DNA of 64,000 bases from Streptomyces sp. NRRL S-646 (lineage in GTDB: Bacteria; Actinomycetota; Actinomycetes; Streptomycetales; Streptomycetaceae). The translations under genes were made by a program, and so were the position numbers. The notes under the pieces are model-generated. The model saw only the letters and a list, made by a program, of their open reading frames with translations, ran no database searches and was not told the DNA's origin. The stretch spans positions 124,001-188,000 of the forward strand of contig NZ_JODC01000006.1 of the NCBI RefSeq assembly GCF_000720765.1, given 5' to 3'. Positions 18,587 through 27,031 of the stretch are shown here, in pieces. Each line of letters starts with the position of its first letter. Position 1 is the first letter of the stretch.

Positions 18587-19735
18587 TCAGGCCGATCTGA
18601 ACCCGATCGTCGGGACGGCCCTGCGCCGCGGCCACGGCCTCGCGGCGTCCTCCTCCGGGATCAGGCGCTCCAGGAACGCATACCGCCGGAGCGCCGCCGG
18701 ATCCTGCCCCGCCACCGACTGCACCTTCCGCCACCACGCCGCGATCTCCGACCACCCCGGGGCCGACAGCGATCCCCCGAACTCCTGGACGGACAGCGCG
18801 GCCGTCAGCCCCGCGAAGGCCAGCCGGTCCGCCAGTGGCCAGTCCGCCAGCGTGCCGGTGACGAAGCCCGCGACGAACACATCGCCCGCGCCGGTCGGAT
18901 CCAGGGCCTCCACGGCGATCGCGGGGACCTCGGCCGTCTCCCCGGTACGCCGGTCCACGGCGTACGCGCCCTCCGCGCCGAGGGTGACCACCGCGAGCGG
19001 AACGTGCTCGGTGAGGGCGTGGGCGGCGGCGCGCGGGGAGGCGGCGCCCGTGTACCGCATCGCCTCCTCCGCGTTCGGCAGGAAGGCCTCGCAGTGTTCG
19101 AGGTCGGTCAGGCCCGCCAGGTCCCAGGCGCCGGTCTCGTCCCAGCCGACGTCGGCGAAGATCCGGGCGCCGTGGTGCGCGGCCTGGGCGATCCAGGGGG
19201 CGCGCCTGCCGGGGGTGAGGGAGGCGACGGCGGCACGCGCGCGGGGCGGGCAGTCGGGGGCGCCCCCTTGGTTGAACACGGTCTCGGGAGGTGGCTCGTG
19301 GCCGTGGGAGACCATCGTGCGCTCGCCCTCGTACGCCATCGACACGGTGACCGAGGAGTGCCAGCCGGGGACCCTGCGCGAGGCGGAAAGGTCGATGCCC
19401 TCGCCCTGTTCCAGGGCGTCCCAGCAGTACTCCCCGTAGTGGTCGTCGCCGAAGGCCGCCGCGAGGGAGGTCTTCAGGCCCAGGCGGGCGAGTGCGGTGG
19501 CCATGTTGGCGACGCCGCCGGGGCTCGACCCCATCCCGCGTGCCCAGGACTCGGTGCCACGGACCGGAGCGGAGTCGAGCCCGGTGAAGATGATGTCGAG
19601 GAAGACGGGCCCGGTGAGATACACGTCCCAGGGGGGATCGTCCGGTGTGCGCAGTACGGCCAGGGGGTCGACCTGGGCCTGGCACTGCGGTCCCGCTGTG
19701 ATGGGTGCTGGTCCCTTTCCGTTGGACGCGCTCAC
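18587..19735 (-). CDS. PfkB-family carbohydrate kinase
   Basis: 382-residue ribokinase-fold sugar kinase. The N-terminal substrate motif is GSSPGGVANMATALARLG; the C-terminal signature DPTGAGDVFVAGF contains the catalytic aspartate and anion hole. GTG 19735 has GGGAG about 7 bases upstream. Family members phosphorylate sugars, nucleosides or sugar phosphates; the substrate cannot be told from sequence. It stands alone on the minus strand, between phoH and a repeat-rich spacer that separates it from the glucarate genes. Confidence 0.88.
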   Translation of the reverse strand: MSASNGKGPAPITAGPQCQAQVDPLAVLRTPDDPPWDVYLTGPVFLDIIFTGLDSAPVRGTESWARGMGSSPGGVANMATALARLGLKTSLAAAFGDDHYGEYCWDALEQGEGIDLSASRRVPGWHSSVTVSMAYEGERTMVSHGHEPPPETVFNQGGAPDCPPRARAAVASLTPGRRAPWIAQAAHHGARIFADVGWDETGAWDLAGLTDLEHCEAFLPNAEEAMRYTGAASPRAAAHALTEHVPLAVVTLGAEGAYAVDRRTGETAEVPAIAVEALDPTGAGDVFVAGFVTGTLADWPLADRLAFAGLTAALSVQEFGGSLSAPGWSEIAAWWRKVQSVAGQDPAALRRYAFLERLIPEEDAARPWPRRRAVPTIGFRSA

Positions 19736-19812
19736 GGTGCACTCCCTGACATGGTGCGGATCAGGCCAGTGTGCACCACCCCACCGACAACACGCCGCCG
19801 CGCCGGCCAGGC

Positions 19813-20060
19813 ATTCCAGCCCGCCCGGCGTTTGAGGACGAGGCCGTTCAGGCCGATCGGGGTCCGGGGCGGAGCCCCGAAGCGAGGTGCAGGGGACGCA
19901 GTCCCCGCCGGGCCCGGGGGCGGAGCCCCGGGCGGGGTGCAGGGGACGCAGCCCCGGCCAGGACCGAGGGGCGGAGCCCCGGGCTGGGCGCAGGGGCCGA
20001 AGCCCCCGCCGGGGTGCAGGGGCGGAGCCCCGGGCTGGGTCATAGGGGCGGCAGCCCCTG
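19813..20060. repeat. Dispersed repeat copy 2 followed by array of GC hairpins
   Basis: The 358-base gap between the PfkB gene and gudD holds no gene. It begins with a copy of the dispersed element (CCAGCCCGCCCGGCGTTTGA ... GAGGCCGTTCAGGCCG). It then continues as a series of short hairpins of the GGGGCGGAGCCCC type (about five, at roughly 19870-20055) separated by GTGCAGGGG-like spacers. Imperfect periodicity suggests local duplication. Likely roles are transcription termination or mRNA 3' protection for gudD on the minus strand. Confidence 0.7.
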
Positions 20061-20093
20061 GGGATGGGAACGGGTAAGGGCGGCGGGGGCGGT

Positions 20094-21383
20094 CTACCAG
20101 CGGGGGACGGACGGCGTGACCCACCCCGGCTCGGCGACCCGCATGGCCGCCGCGTCGTCCCGCTCACGCAGCGCCCCGTCGTCGTCCAGCCACCGCTGGT
20201 GGAGAAACCCCAGCTTGGCGCGGTCGAGCGAGACACCGAGGCCCGGCGCATCGGAGACGGCGACCTTGCCGCCTTCGAAGCTCAGCCGAGCGCTGAGCAC
20301 GTCCTCCGACTGCCACGGATAGTGCGAGTCACACGCATGGTGCAGGTTCGGCACGGTGGCCGCGACATGCGTCATCGCGGCCAGGCTGATCCCCAGGTGG
20401 GTGTTGGAGTGCATGGACACCCCGACTCCGAACGTGCGGCAGACGGCGGCCAGTTGCTGCGTGTTGCGCAGCCCGCCCCAGTAGTGGTGGTCCGACAGCA
20501 CCACCTGGACGGCGTCCCGCGTGAACGCTTCCTTGATCTCGGCGAAGGTCGTCACACACATGTTGGTGGCGAGCGGCACGCCGGTGGCGGCGGAGACCTC
20601 GGCCATGGCGGCGGTGCCGAGCGCCGGGTCCTCCAGGTATTCGAGGACGTCCCCGATCTCCTCGGCCACCTTCAACGACGTCTCCACGGACCAGGCACCG
20701 TTGGGGTCCAGCCGCAGCGGGTGCCCGGGAAACGCCTCCGCGAGAGCCAGCACGGCGGCGATCTCCTCGTCCGGCGGGAAGACACCGCCCTTCAGCTTGA
20801 ACGACGTGAACCCGTACCGCTCCTTGAACAGCCTGGCCTGCTCCACGACCCCGGCCGGGTCGAGGGCGGCACCCCAGTCGTCCTTCTCGCAGGCCACGCC
20901 CTCGGGGTGGTCGGCCCACCGGTAGAACAGGTAGGCGCTGTACTCGACCGCGTCCCGTACCTTGCCGCCGAGCAGCGCGTGCACCGGCAGTCCGAGCGCC
21001 TTGCCGAGGGCGTCGAGGCAGGCGACCTCGAAGCCGGAGACGACGGACAGCCGCAGCTTGTCGGCGGTCTGGACGCCGCGCAGTCCGCCGACGTCGACCT
21101 GGTTCTGGACCCGCGCCGAGTCCACGGAGACCTCGTCGGCGATCACGAACAGCCCGTTCAGATCACTGACCTGACGGCCTTTCAGCTTATCGGCGAAGGG
21201 CCGGGCGAGCTCCAGGTACTTGGTGTCGCCGTAGGTCTCGCCGACACCCGTGATCCCGTCGGCCGTCACCACCTCCACGATCAGCCGCGGGGTGTACGGC
21301 TGGTGGACGCCCTGCGTGTTGAGCAGCGGCGGGTCGGCGACCAGGATCGGCGTCAGCCGTACGTCGGTGATCGTGAGGTTCAC
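20094..21383 (-). CDS. gudD: Glucarate dehydratase
   Basis: 429-residue enolase-superfamily enzyme converting D-glucarate to 5-dehydro-4-deoxy-D-glucarate. The catalytic elements are in order: TSFKLKGG (KxK), metal ligands in RLDPNGAW, LEDPALG and TNMCVTTF, the histidine region LSDHHYWGG, and SMHSNTHLGIS. The GTG start overlaps the stop of the upstream dehydratase by 4 bases. Together the two genes carry glucarate to 2-oxoglutarate semialdehyde, feeding the TCA cycle. An IclR-type regulator diverges from the operon. Identity is very secure. Confidence 0.95.
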   Translation of the reverse strand: MNLTITDVRLTPILVADPPLLNTQGVHQPYTPRLIVEVVTADGITGVGETYGDTKYLELARPFADKLKGRQVSDLNGLFVIADEVSVDSARVQNQVDVGGLRGVQTADKLRLSVVSGFEVACLDALGKALGLPVHALLGGKVRDAVEYSAYLFYRWADHPEGVACEKDDWGAALDPAGVVEQARLFKERYGFTSFKLKGGVFPPDEEIAAVLALAEAFPGHPLRLDPNGAWSVETSLKVAEEIGDVLEYLEDPALGTAAMAEVSAATGVPLATNMCVTTFAEIKEAFTRDAVQVVLSDHHYWGGLRNTQQLAAVCRTFGVGVSMHSNTHLGISLAAMTHVAATVPNLHHACDSHYPWQSEDVLSARLSFEGGKVAVSDAPGLGVSLDRAKLGFLHQRWLDDDGALRERDDAAAMRVAEPGWVTPSVPRW

Positions 21384-22330
21384 AGCGCGGCTCCTACGAG
21401 GTCGAGTCCGGTGGCGAGCAGGGTTTCGAGGTCGGCCAGGTCGGTGGCCGAGGGATCGGTGAGCGGGGCGCGGACGGGGCCGACGGGGCGGCCGCGCAGC
21501 CGGGCCGCCGCCTTGACCAGCGACACGGCGTATCCCGGTACGCGGTCGCGGAGCTCGACGAGCGGGACGTAGAAGTCGCGCAGCAGCCGCTCTGTGACCT
21601 TGTTGCCACCGTCGTCACCGTCGCGCAGGGCCGCGAAGAAGGCGTTCGCGATCTCGGGGGCGAAGGCGTGCACGGCGGAGGAGTAGGCGGGGATGCCGAC
21701 GGTGGCGTAGGCCCGGGCCTGGATCTCGGCGGTGGACGCGCCGTTGAAGAAGAGGAAGCCCTCGGGTGCGGCGAGGGTCAGGCGCTGGAGGCGGTCGAGG
21801 TCGCTGTGGCCGTCCTTGAGGCCGATGACGTTCGGGATGGCCGCGATGCGCCGCAGGGAAGCTGCCGTGTAGGCGACCTGGCCGCGCTGGTAGGCGATGA
21901 GCGGCAGCCGGGTGCGGGCGGCGATCTGCTCCAGCTGTGCGACGAGGCCCTCCTGCGGGGCGGCGACCAGGTAGTGCGGCAGGACGAGCAGCGCGTCGGC
22001 GCCGGCCTCCTCGGCGATGCGGGCGAACCGGGCGGCCTGCGCCCAGCCGTACCCGACACCGGCGACGACGGGCAGGCGTCCGCCCGCCTCCTGGACGGCG
22101 ATGGTGACGACCTGCCGGTACTCGTCCTCGTCCAGCGAGAAGAACTCGCCGGTGCCGCAGGCGGGGAAGACCGCGCCGGGGGCGGTGGCGATCTGTGCCG
22201 CGACATGGGCGCGGAAGCCCTCCGGGTCGAGCGAGCCGTCGTCGTGGAAGGACGTCAGCGGGAAGGAGAGCACTCCTCTTTCCATCCCGTCGCGCAGCCT
22301 CCGTACAGCTGCCTCCGCCTCACCCGTCAC
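21380..22330 (-). CDS. kdgD: 5-dehydro-4-deoxyglucarate dehydratase
   Basis: 316-residue DapA/NAL-type aldolase-superfamily protein that dehydrates and decarboxylates 5-dehydro-4-deoxyglucarate to 2-oxoglutarate semialdehyde. The family start GVLSFPLTSFHDDGSLD is present, along with the catalytic tyrosine region IAYQRGQVAYT and Schiff-base lysine in VIGLKDGHSDLDR. GTG 22330 is chosen because GGGGAG lies 6 bases upstream; the longer in-frame starts have no RBS. It is the first gene of a two-gene operon with gudD and is divergent from the IclR regulator. Confidence 0.93.
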   Translation of the reverse strand: MTGEAEAAVRRLRDGMERGVLSFPLTSFHDDGSLDPEGFRAHVAAQIATAPGAVFPACGTGEFFSLDEDEYRQVVTIAVQEAGGRLPVVAGVGYGWAQAARFARIAEEAGADALLVLPHYLVAAPQEGLVAQLEQIAARTRLPLIAYQRGQVAYTAASLRRIAAIPNVIGLKDGHSDLDRLQRLTLAAPEGFLFFNGASTAEIQARAYATVGIPAYSSAVHAFAPEIANAFFAALRDGDDGGNKVTERLLRDFYVPLVELRDRVPGYAVSLVKAAARLRGRPVGPVRAPLTDPSATDLADLETLLATGLDLVGAAL

Positions 22331-22344
22331 GACGTCTCCCCATG

Positions 22345-22372
22345 TAGATGTCATCCATGTATGAAGACAGAG
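22345..22372. promoter_or_regulatory. Candidate IclR operator before kdgD
   Basis: Imperfect dyad CATGTAGATG-T-CATCCATGTA in the 100-bp divergent region, centred on GATGTCATC and just upstream of the kdgD RBS. It is probably bound by the adjacent IclR protein with a glucarate-pathway ligand. Confidence 0.45.
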
Positions 22373-22402
22373 CCTAGATATGCGAACAGCAGCAGTCAAC
22401 GG

Positions 22403-22438
22403 TCCGACATGGGCCGACTAACATCGCCCCATGTCGGA
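22403..22438 (+). promoter_or_regulatory. Inverted repeat across the iclR start, leaderless promoter
   Basis: TCCGACATGGG (22403-22413) and CCCATGTCGGA (22428-22438) are perfect 11-bp arms with the iclR ATG inside the second arm. TAACAT (22419-22424) lies 6 bases before the ATG and fits a -10 box, so the transcript probably begins at the start codon. The repeat would give direct autorepression. Confidence 0.55.
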
Positions 22439-23225
22439 GACAGGTGGCGGCGTGCGCGAGGTGAAGTCCGCCGCGCGGACGGTCGAACTGCTGGAACTGC
22501 TCGCCGAGCGCGGCGACCGTCCGGCACGACTGCAGGAGCTGGCGGACGAGCTGGGAGTCCCGCGCAGCTCGATGTACGCACTGCTGCAGACCCTGATCAG
22601 CAGAGGCTGGGTGCGCACGGACGTCACCGGTTCGCTGTACGGCATCGGCATCCACGCCCTGCTCACCGGCACCAGCTACCTCGACTCCGACCCGCGGGTG
22701 CGCCTCGTACGGCCGTATCTCGACGAGGCGTCCGAGGCGCTCGGCGAGACCATCCACATGGGGCGGCTCGACGGGCGGGACGTGGCGTATCTGGCCACGC
22801 GGGAGTCGCACGAATATCTGCGGACCATCAGCCGCGTCGGCCGCCGGCTGCCCGCGCACGCGGGCGCGCTGGGCAAGGCACTGCTGGCCGAGCGCGGCGA
22901 CGCGGAGCTGCCCGAGGGGCCGTACCAGGCGCTCACACCGAACACGCACACCGGCCGCGAGTCGCTGGCGGCGGATCTCGCCCGGGTCCGCACCCGTGGT
23001 TACTCGGTCGACCGCGAGGAGGGCGTGGCCGGAATCGTCGGTTTCGGCTTCGCGCTGCGCTACGACGCCCCCGCTCAGGACGCGATCAGCTGCTCGGTGC
23101 CGGTGGCCCGGCTGACGCCGGAACACGAGGAGCGGATCGTGGCGGTGATGCGGGAGATCCGCCTGAAGATCGAGGCGACGGCACCGGGCGCCGGCGGCGC
23201 TGCTCACTGGCGCCAGTCGGCCTGA
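22431..23225 (+). CDS. IclR-family regulator of glucarate operon
   Basis: 264 residues with an N-terminal winged helix-turn-helix (AARTVELLELLAERGDRPAR ... LADELGVPRSSMYALLQTL) and a C-terminal IclR effector domain (ETIHMGRLDGRDVAYLATRE, LPAHAGALGKALLAE, GVAGIVGFGFALRY). There is no SD; the gene looks leaderless, with TAACAT 6 bases upstream. It is divergent from kdgD-gudD and most likely controls them in response to glucarate or a pathway intermediate. The last codons run into a degraded copy of the dispersed repeat. Confidence 0.92.
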   Translation: MSETGGGVREVKSAARTVELLELLAERGDRPARLQELADELGVPRSSMYALLQTLISRGWVRTDVTGSLYGIGIHALLTGTSYLDSDPRVRLVRPYLDEASEALGETIHMGRLDGRDVAYLATRESHEYLRTISRVGRRLPAHAGALGKALLAERGDAELPEGPYQALTPNTHTGRESLAADLARVRTRGYSVDREEGVAGIVGFGFALRYDAPAQDAISCSVPVARLTPEHEERIVAVMREIRLKIEATAPGAGGAAHWRQSA

Positions 23226-23262
23226 AAGGCCTCGTCCTCAATCACCGCACGGGCTGAAATCA
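23216..23262. repeat. Dispersed repeat copy 3 (degraded)
   Basis: Core reads GGCCTGAAAGGCCTCGTCC then TCAATCACCGCACGGGCTG, with several substitutions against the consensus TCAAACGCCGGACGGGCTG. It forms the 3' end of the iclR-type gene. Apart from this element, bases 23263-23446 contain nothing I can identify. Confidence 0.65.
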
Positions 23263-23446
23263 CCCGACCGGCGCCTTCGACTACCCGACCTCTCCTGCCC
23301 CAAACGCAACGTGCGCCACATCACACCCCCCGCGCTTCTTTCCCGAACCGCGTGCTTGATACAAATTCTCCGCGCGTTCCTGTCCGTCGACGGTCGTCGC
23401 CCAACCCCTTCTTGAGCCGCTTCTTTCGCATGCCCTGGGAACGCCC

Positions 23447-24679
23447 GTGTTCGCCCCTCGCACCACCCCCTGGCCCCTCGTCGCCCTTTTCACGGCCGGG
23501 TACCTCGCTCCGTATCTGCTGCCGACCACCGTCGGACGGCTCGACTCGGGGCTTCCGCTCTCCGCCACCGAGGCGGGCGCCATCGGCAGTGCGCTGCTGC
23601 TGAGTTCGGCCACGGCCGGCTTCCTGCTCGCCTCCCGCGTCGACCGCGTAGGCCCCCGCACCCTGGCCCGCCTCGGTCTCCTGCTCGCGGTCCTCGGCTA
23701 CGGCGGCGCCGCGCTCACCCACGCCCTCCCCGCGGTCGTCGCGGGCGCGCTCGTCGGCGGTTTCGGCTCCGGTACGGCGACGACGGTCGCCGCCACCGGG
23801 ATCGCCGCCCAGCGGGACCCGCACCGGACGACCACGCTGGGCCTGCTCGGTGTGTCCGCGCTCGCGGGCGCCCTGTATCTGGCGATCCCCCACCTGGGCG
23901 CGGGCCACGGGCAGCCCCTCGCCGCGATCGCGCTCACCTCGCTCGCCGTCTGGCCGCTCACCGGCCGGCTCCCCGTACGTACGGCCGTCGCGCACAACCC
24001 CCTCGACGGCAGCCGTCTCCCCCATCCGCGTTCCGGCCTGGTCCTCGCCCTCGTCATGTTCTGCTGGTCGCTCGCGCAGAACGCCCTGTGGGGCGTCAGC
24101 GGCCGCATCGGCCTGGCCCAGGCGCACCTCGCGGAGGCCACTGTCGGCGCCGTATTCGCGGTGGCGCTCGGCGCGGGGCTGCTGGGGGTCGTCGGCGCGG
24201 GAGCGGTCGGGCCGCGGTTCGGCCGTGCGCTGCCCATCGGGGCGGGCACGGTGCTGATCTCCGGCTGCATCGTGCTCAGCGCGTCCGCGACCGACCTGAC
24301 GACGTTCGCGAGCGGTGAGATCGCCTGGAACGTGCTCTACCCGGTCGTCCTGTCGTACGTGATCGGCCTGGCGGCCTCCCTGGATCCGCGCGGCCGCTGG
24401 GCGGTGCTCGTCGGATCGGCGTCCTCGCTGGGGACGGCGGCGGGACCGCTGACGGGGAGTGTCCTGGCGGCACAGGCAGGGTTCCCGGTGATGGGTGCGG
24501 TCCTGGCCGTGGGGCTGCTGGTGATCACCGTACCGATGACCGCGGTGGCTGTTTCAGCCCGTCTGGGGGCACCCCCTCTGGGGGAGTTTGAGGACAAGGC
24601 CGTTCAGGCCGAAAGCGGGGGTCTGGGGGCGCAGCCCCCAGCGACGACCCCCGCACCGGACTTCACCACCGCCGCCTAG
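23447..24679 (+). CDS. MFS transporter
   Basis: 410 residues with about twelve hydrophobic segments, beginning MFAPRTTPWPLVALFTAGYL from a GTG codon. The loop-2/3 region (LLASRVDRVGPRTLARLG) is MFS-like, with an unusually alanine/glycine-rich sequence typical of Streptomyces. The RBS is weak, so a different start is possible. The final 40 or so residues (including LGEFEDKAVQAESGGLGAQP) are not membrane sequence: they are translated from a copy of the dispersed intergenic repeat that has displaced the original 3' end. The stop overlaps the convergent adenosine deaminase stop by 4 bases. Substrate is unknown. Confidence 0.75.
   Translation: MFAPRTTPWPLVALFTAGYLAPYLLPTTVGRLDSGLPLSATEAGAIGSALLLSSATAGFLLASRVDRVGPRTLARLGLLLAVLGYGGAALTHALPAVVAGALVGGFGSGTATTVAATGIAAQRDPHRTTTLGLLGVSALAGALYLAIPHLGAGHGQPLAAIALTSLAVWPLTGRLPVRTAVAHNPLDGSRLPHPRSGLVLALVMFCWSLAQNALWGVSGRIGLAQAHLAEATVGAVFAVALGAGLLGVVGAGAVGPRFGRALPIGAGTVLISGCIVLSASATDLTTFASGEIAWNVLYPVVLSYVIGLAASLDPRGRWAVLVGSASSLGTAAGPLTGSVLAAQAGFPVMGAVLAVGLLVITVPMTAVAVSARLGAPPLGEFEDKAVQAESGGLGAQPPATTPAPDFTTAA
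24552..24645. repeat. Dispersed repeat copy 4, inside a coding region
   Basis: TTTCAGCCCGTCTGGGGG is followed by a nested CCCCCTCTGGGGG hairpin, then TTTGAGGACAAGGCCG, TTCAGGCCGAAAGC and CTGGGGGCGCAGCCCCCAG. It is translated as the C-terminal tail of the MFS protein. The nested insertion is shared with copy 6. Confidence 0.75.
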
Positions 24680-25665
24680 AACTCGTACGCCTCCACCTCG
24701 GAGAGGTACCGCGCCCGGCGCTCCTCGTCGTCCTCCAGGAAGGACGCGAGGAAGGAGTTGCGGGCCAGTTCGCGCAACCGTTCCTCGGTCAGACCGAGCG
24801 CCGACCGCACCGCGTCGAAGTTGTCGCCCGCGTAGCCGCCGAAGTAGGCGGGGTCGTCGGAGTTGACCGTGCAGAGCAGGCCGGCGTCGAGCATGGCGGG
24901 CAGCGGGTGGTCGGCGAGGGTGTCGACCGTGCGCAGGCGGACGTTGGAGAGGGGGCAGAGGGTGAGCGGGATCCGGTCGCGGACCAGCCGGGCCACCAGC
25001 TGCTCGTCCTCCATGCAGCGCAGCCCGTGGTCCACGCGCTCCACCCCGAGCACGTCCAGGGCCTCGGTGATGTACTCCGGCGGGCCCTCCTCCCCCGCGT
25101 GTGCCACCCGGCGCAGACCGAGCGCGGCGGCGGCCTCGTACACCTCGCGGAACTTCACCGGCGGGTGCCCGACCTCGGCGGAGTCGAGGCCGACGCCGGT
25201 GATCCGGTCCAGGTACGGCTTCGCGGCCTGAAGGGTCTGCAGCGCCGACTCGGCGGATTCGTCGCGCAGGAAGCAGAGGATGAGCCGGGTGGAGACACCG
25301 TGGGCGGCCTCGCTGCGCCCCAGCGCCCGCCACAGGCCCTCCACCACTGTGCCCATGCCCACGCCGCGCGCGAGGTGCGCCTGCGGGTCGAAGAAGATCT
25401 CCGCGTGCCGCACGCCCTGTGCGGCGGCGCGGGCCAGGTAGGCGTTCGCGAGGTCCTCGAAGTCCCGCTCGGTGCGCAGGACGGCCATGAGCTCGTAGTA
25501 CAGGTTCAGGAAGGACTGGAGGTCCTCGAACTCGTATGCCTTGCGGAGCTCGTCCGTGTCCGCGTACGGCAGCTCGACGCCGTTGCGGGCGGCCAGTTCG
25601 AACGCGAGCTCCGGCTCCAGGGTGCCTTCGATGTGCAGGTGCAGTTCAGCTTTGGGGAGGGGCAT
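24676..25665 (-). CDS. add: Adenosine deaminase
   Basis: 329-residue purine salvage enzyme converting adenosine to inosine. The metal-binding KAELHLHIEGTL motif is at the N-terminus. VGLDSAEVGHPP, RVAHAGEEGPPEYI (catalytic glutamate), ERVDHGLRC and CTVNSDDPAYF (metal-binding aspartate) follow in order. ATG 25665 has no good SD; TACGAT six bases upstream could be a -10 box of a leaderless transcript. It converges with the MFS gene and is followed upstream by RNase Z on the same strand. Confidence 0.94.
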   Translation of the reverse strand: MPLPKAELHLHIEGTLEPELAFELAARNGVELPYADTDELRKAYEFEDLQSFLNLYYELMAVLRTERDFEDLANAYLARAAAQGVRHAEIFFDPQAHLARGVGMGTVVEGLWRALGRSEAAHGVSTRLILCFLRDESAESALQTLQAAKPYLDRITGVGLDSAEVGHPPVKFREVYEAAAALGLRRVAHAGEEGPPEYITEALDVLGVERVDHGLRCMEDEQLVARLVRDRIPLTLCPLSNVRLRTVDTLADHPLPAMLDAGLLCTVNSDDPAYFGGYAGDNFDAVRSALGLTEERLRELARNSFLASFLEDDEERRARYLSEVEAYEF

Positions 25666-25685
25666 CGCAGCATCGTACGGGTGTT

Positions 25686-26591
25686 TTATCGCCGTTTCGG
25701 AACCGGTACCCGGAGAAGATCGTGCGCGACCGTCAGCTCGCCCTCGAAGCCCGCCGCCCGTGCCTGCCGCTCGAACTCGTCGGGATCGGTGTAGCGCTGG
25801 CTGAAGTGCGTCAGCACCAGATGCCGTACGCCCGCGTCCCGCGCCACCGCCGCTGCCTGGCCCGCGGTGAGGTGGCCGTGCTCGACCGCGAGGCCGGTGT
25901 CCTCGTCGAGGAACGTCGACTCGATGACGAGCATGTCGCAGCCCTCGGCGAGTGCGTGCACCCCGTCGCACAGCCGGGTGTCCATGACGAACGCGAACCG
26001 CTGACCGCGGCGCACCTCGCTGACCTCCTCCAGGGACACTCCGCCGAGCGCGCCCTCCCGCTGGATACGGCCGACGTCCGGGCCCTTGATGCCGTGCGCG
26101 GCGAGGCGGTCGGGGAGCATACGGCGGCCGTCGGGTTCGGTCAGCCGGTAGCCGTAGGACTCCACGGGGTGCGAGAGCTTGCGGGCTTCGAGGGTGTACG
26201 AGGCGGTGACGGCCAGGGGGCCGTCGATGTCGACCGGGGCCTCGGTGAGGTCGACCGTCTCGCGGTAGGCGGTGGCGTAGCGCAGGCGGTCGAAGAAGCG
26301 CTGTCCGGAGCGCGGGTAGTGCGCGGTGATCTCGTGCGGGACCTGGTCCAGGTTGATGCGCTGGATGACGCCCGCGAGGCCCAGCGAGTGGTCGCCGTGG
26401 AAGTGGGTGACGCAGATCCGGTTGAGGTCGTGCGCGGCTGCCCCGGCACGCAGCATCTGCCGCTGCGTGCCCTCGCCGGGGTCGAAGAGGATGCCCTCGC
26501 CGTCCCAGCGCAGCAGGTAGCCGTTGTGGTTGCGGTGCCGGGTCGGGACCTGGCTGGCGGTGCCGAGCACCACCAATTCACGTACGGACAC
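25686..26591 (-). CDS. rnz: Ribonuclease Z
   Basis: 301-residue metallo-beta-lactamase-fold tRNA 3'-endonuclease. The zinc motif [13 protein letters not shown] is intact. Upstream [20 protein letters not shown] and [15 protein letters not shown] are RNase Z hallmarks, and [18 protein letters not shown] and [10 protein letters not shown] supply the remaining ligands. It follows the HIT gene by 21 bases on the same strand, so co-transcription is likely. The assignment is secure. Confidence 0.95.
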   Translation of the reverse strand: MSVRELVVLGTASQVPTRHRNHNGYLLRWDGEGILFDPGEGTQRQMLRAGAAAHDLNRICVTHFHGDHSLGLAGVIQRINLDQVPHEITAHYPRSGQRFFDRLRYATAYRETVDLTEAPVDIDGPLAVTASYTLEARKLSHPVESYGYRLTEPDGRRMLPDRLAAHGIKGPDVGRIQREGALGGVSLEEVSEVRRGQRFAFVMDTRLCDGVHALAEGCDMLVIESTFLDEDTGLAVEHGHLTAGQAAAVARDAGVRHLVLTHFSQRYTDPDEFERQARAAGFEGELTVAHDLLRVPVPKRR

Positions 26592-26612
26592 GGTGGCTTA
26601 CGTCCTTCTGGG

Positions 26613-26966
26613 TCACCCGGGGGGCCACTGCAGACCGCGGCCGCCGAGGACGTGCGCGTGGGCGTGCCAGACGGTCTGGCCGGCGCCGGCACCCGTGTTG
26701 AAGACGATGCGGTAGCTCTCCAGCTTGTCCTCGTCGGCGACCGACTGGGCCTCGCGCAGGACGTCCGCGGCGAGGACCGGTTCCGCGGCGGCGAGCTCGG
26801 CCGCGTTCTTGTAGTGCGCCTTGGGGATCACCAGGACATGGGTGGGCGCCTGCGGGTTGATGTCCCGGAAGGCGACGGTGGTCTCCGTCTCGCGGACGAT
26901 CGTCGCCGGGACATGCCCCGCGACGATCTTGCAGAACAGGCAGTCGTCCTGCGGCTCCCCTGCCAT
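26613..26966 (-). CDS. HIT-family hydrolase
   Basis: 117-residue histidine-triad nucleotide hydrolase or transferase. The N-terminal zinc-type CLFCKIVAG motif and the catalytic triad QTVWHAHAHVLGGR are both present; ATG 26966 starts MAGEPQDDCLF. HINT-type proteins hydrolyse adenosine phosphoramidates. It stands between tricorn protease and RNase Z on the minus strand. Confidence 0.94.
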   Translation of the reverse strand: MAGEPQDDCLFCKIVAGHVPATIVRETETTVAFRDINPQAPTHVLVIPKAHYKNAAELAAAEPVLAADVLREAQSVADEDKLESYRIVFNTGAGAGQTVWHAHAHVLGGRGLQWPPG

Positions 26967-27031
26967 GTGGTCTCCTCAAGCCGGTTGATCGATCACGCTG
27001 ATCGAGTACGGGGGCATCGTATCCAGGGACG

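Noticed and set aside
19870..20060. Possible CRISPR array in the repeated hairpin region
   Set aside because: Units are short GC hairpins with similar, not unique, spacers and variable length; no cas genes nearby.
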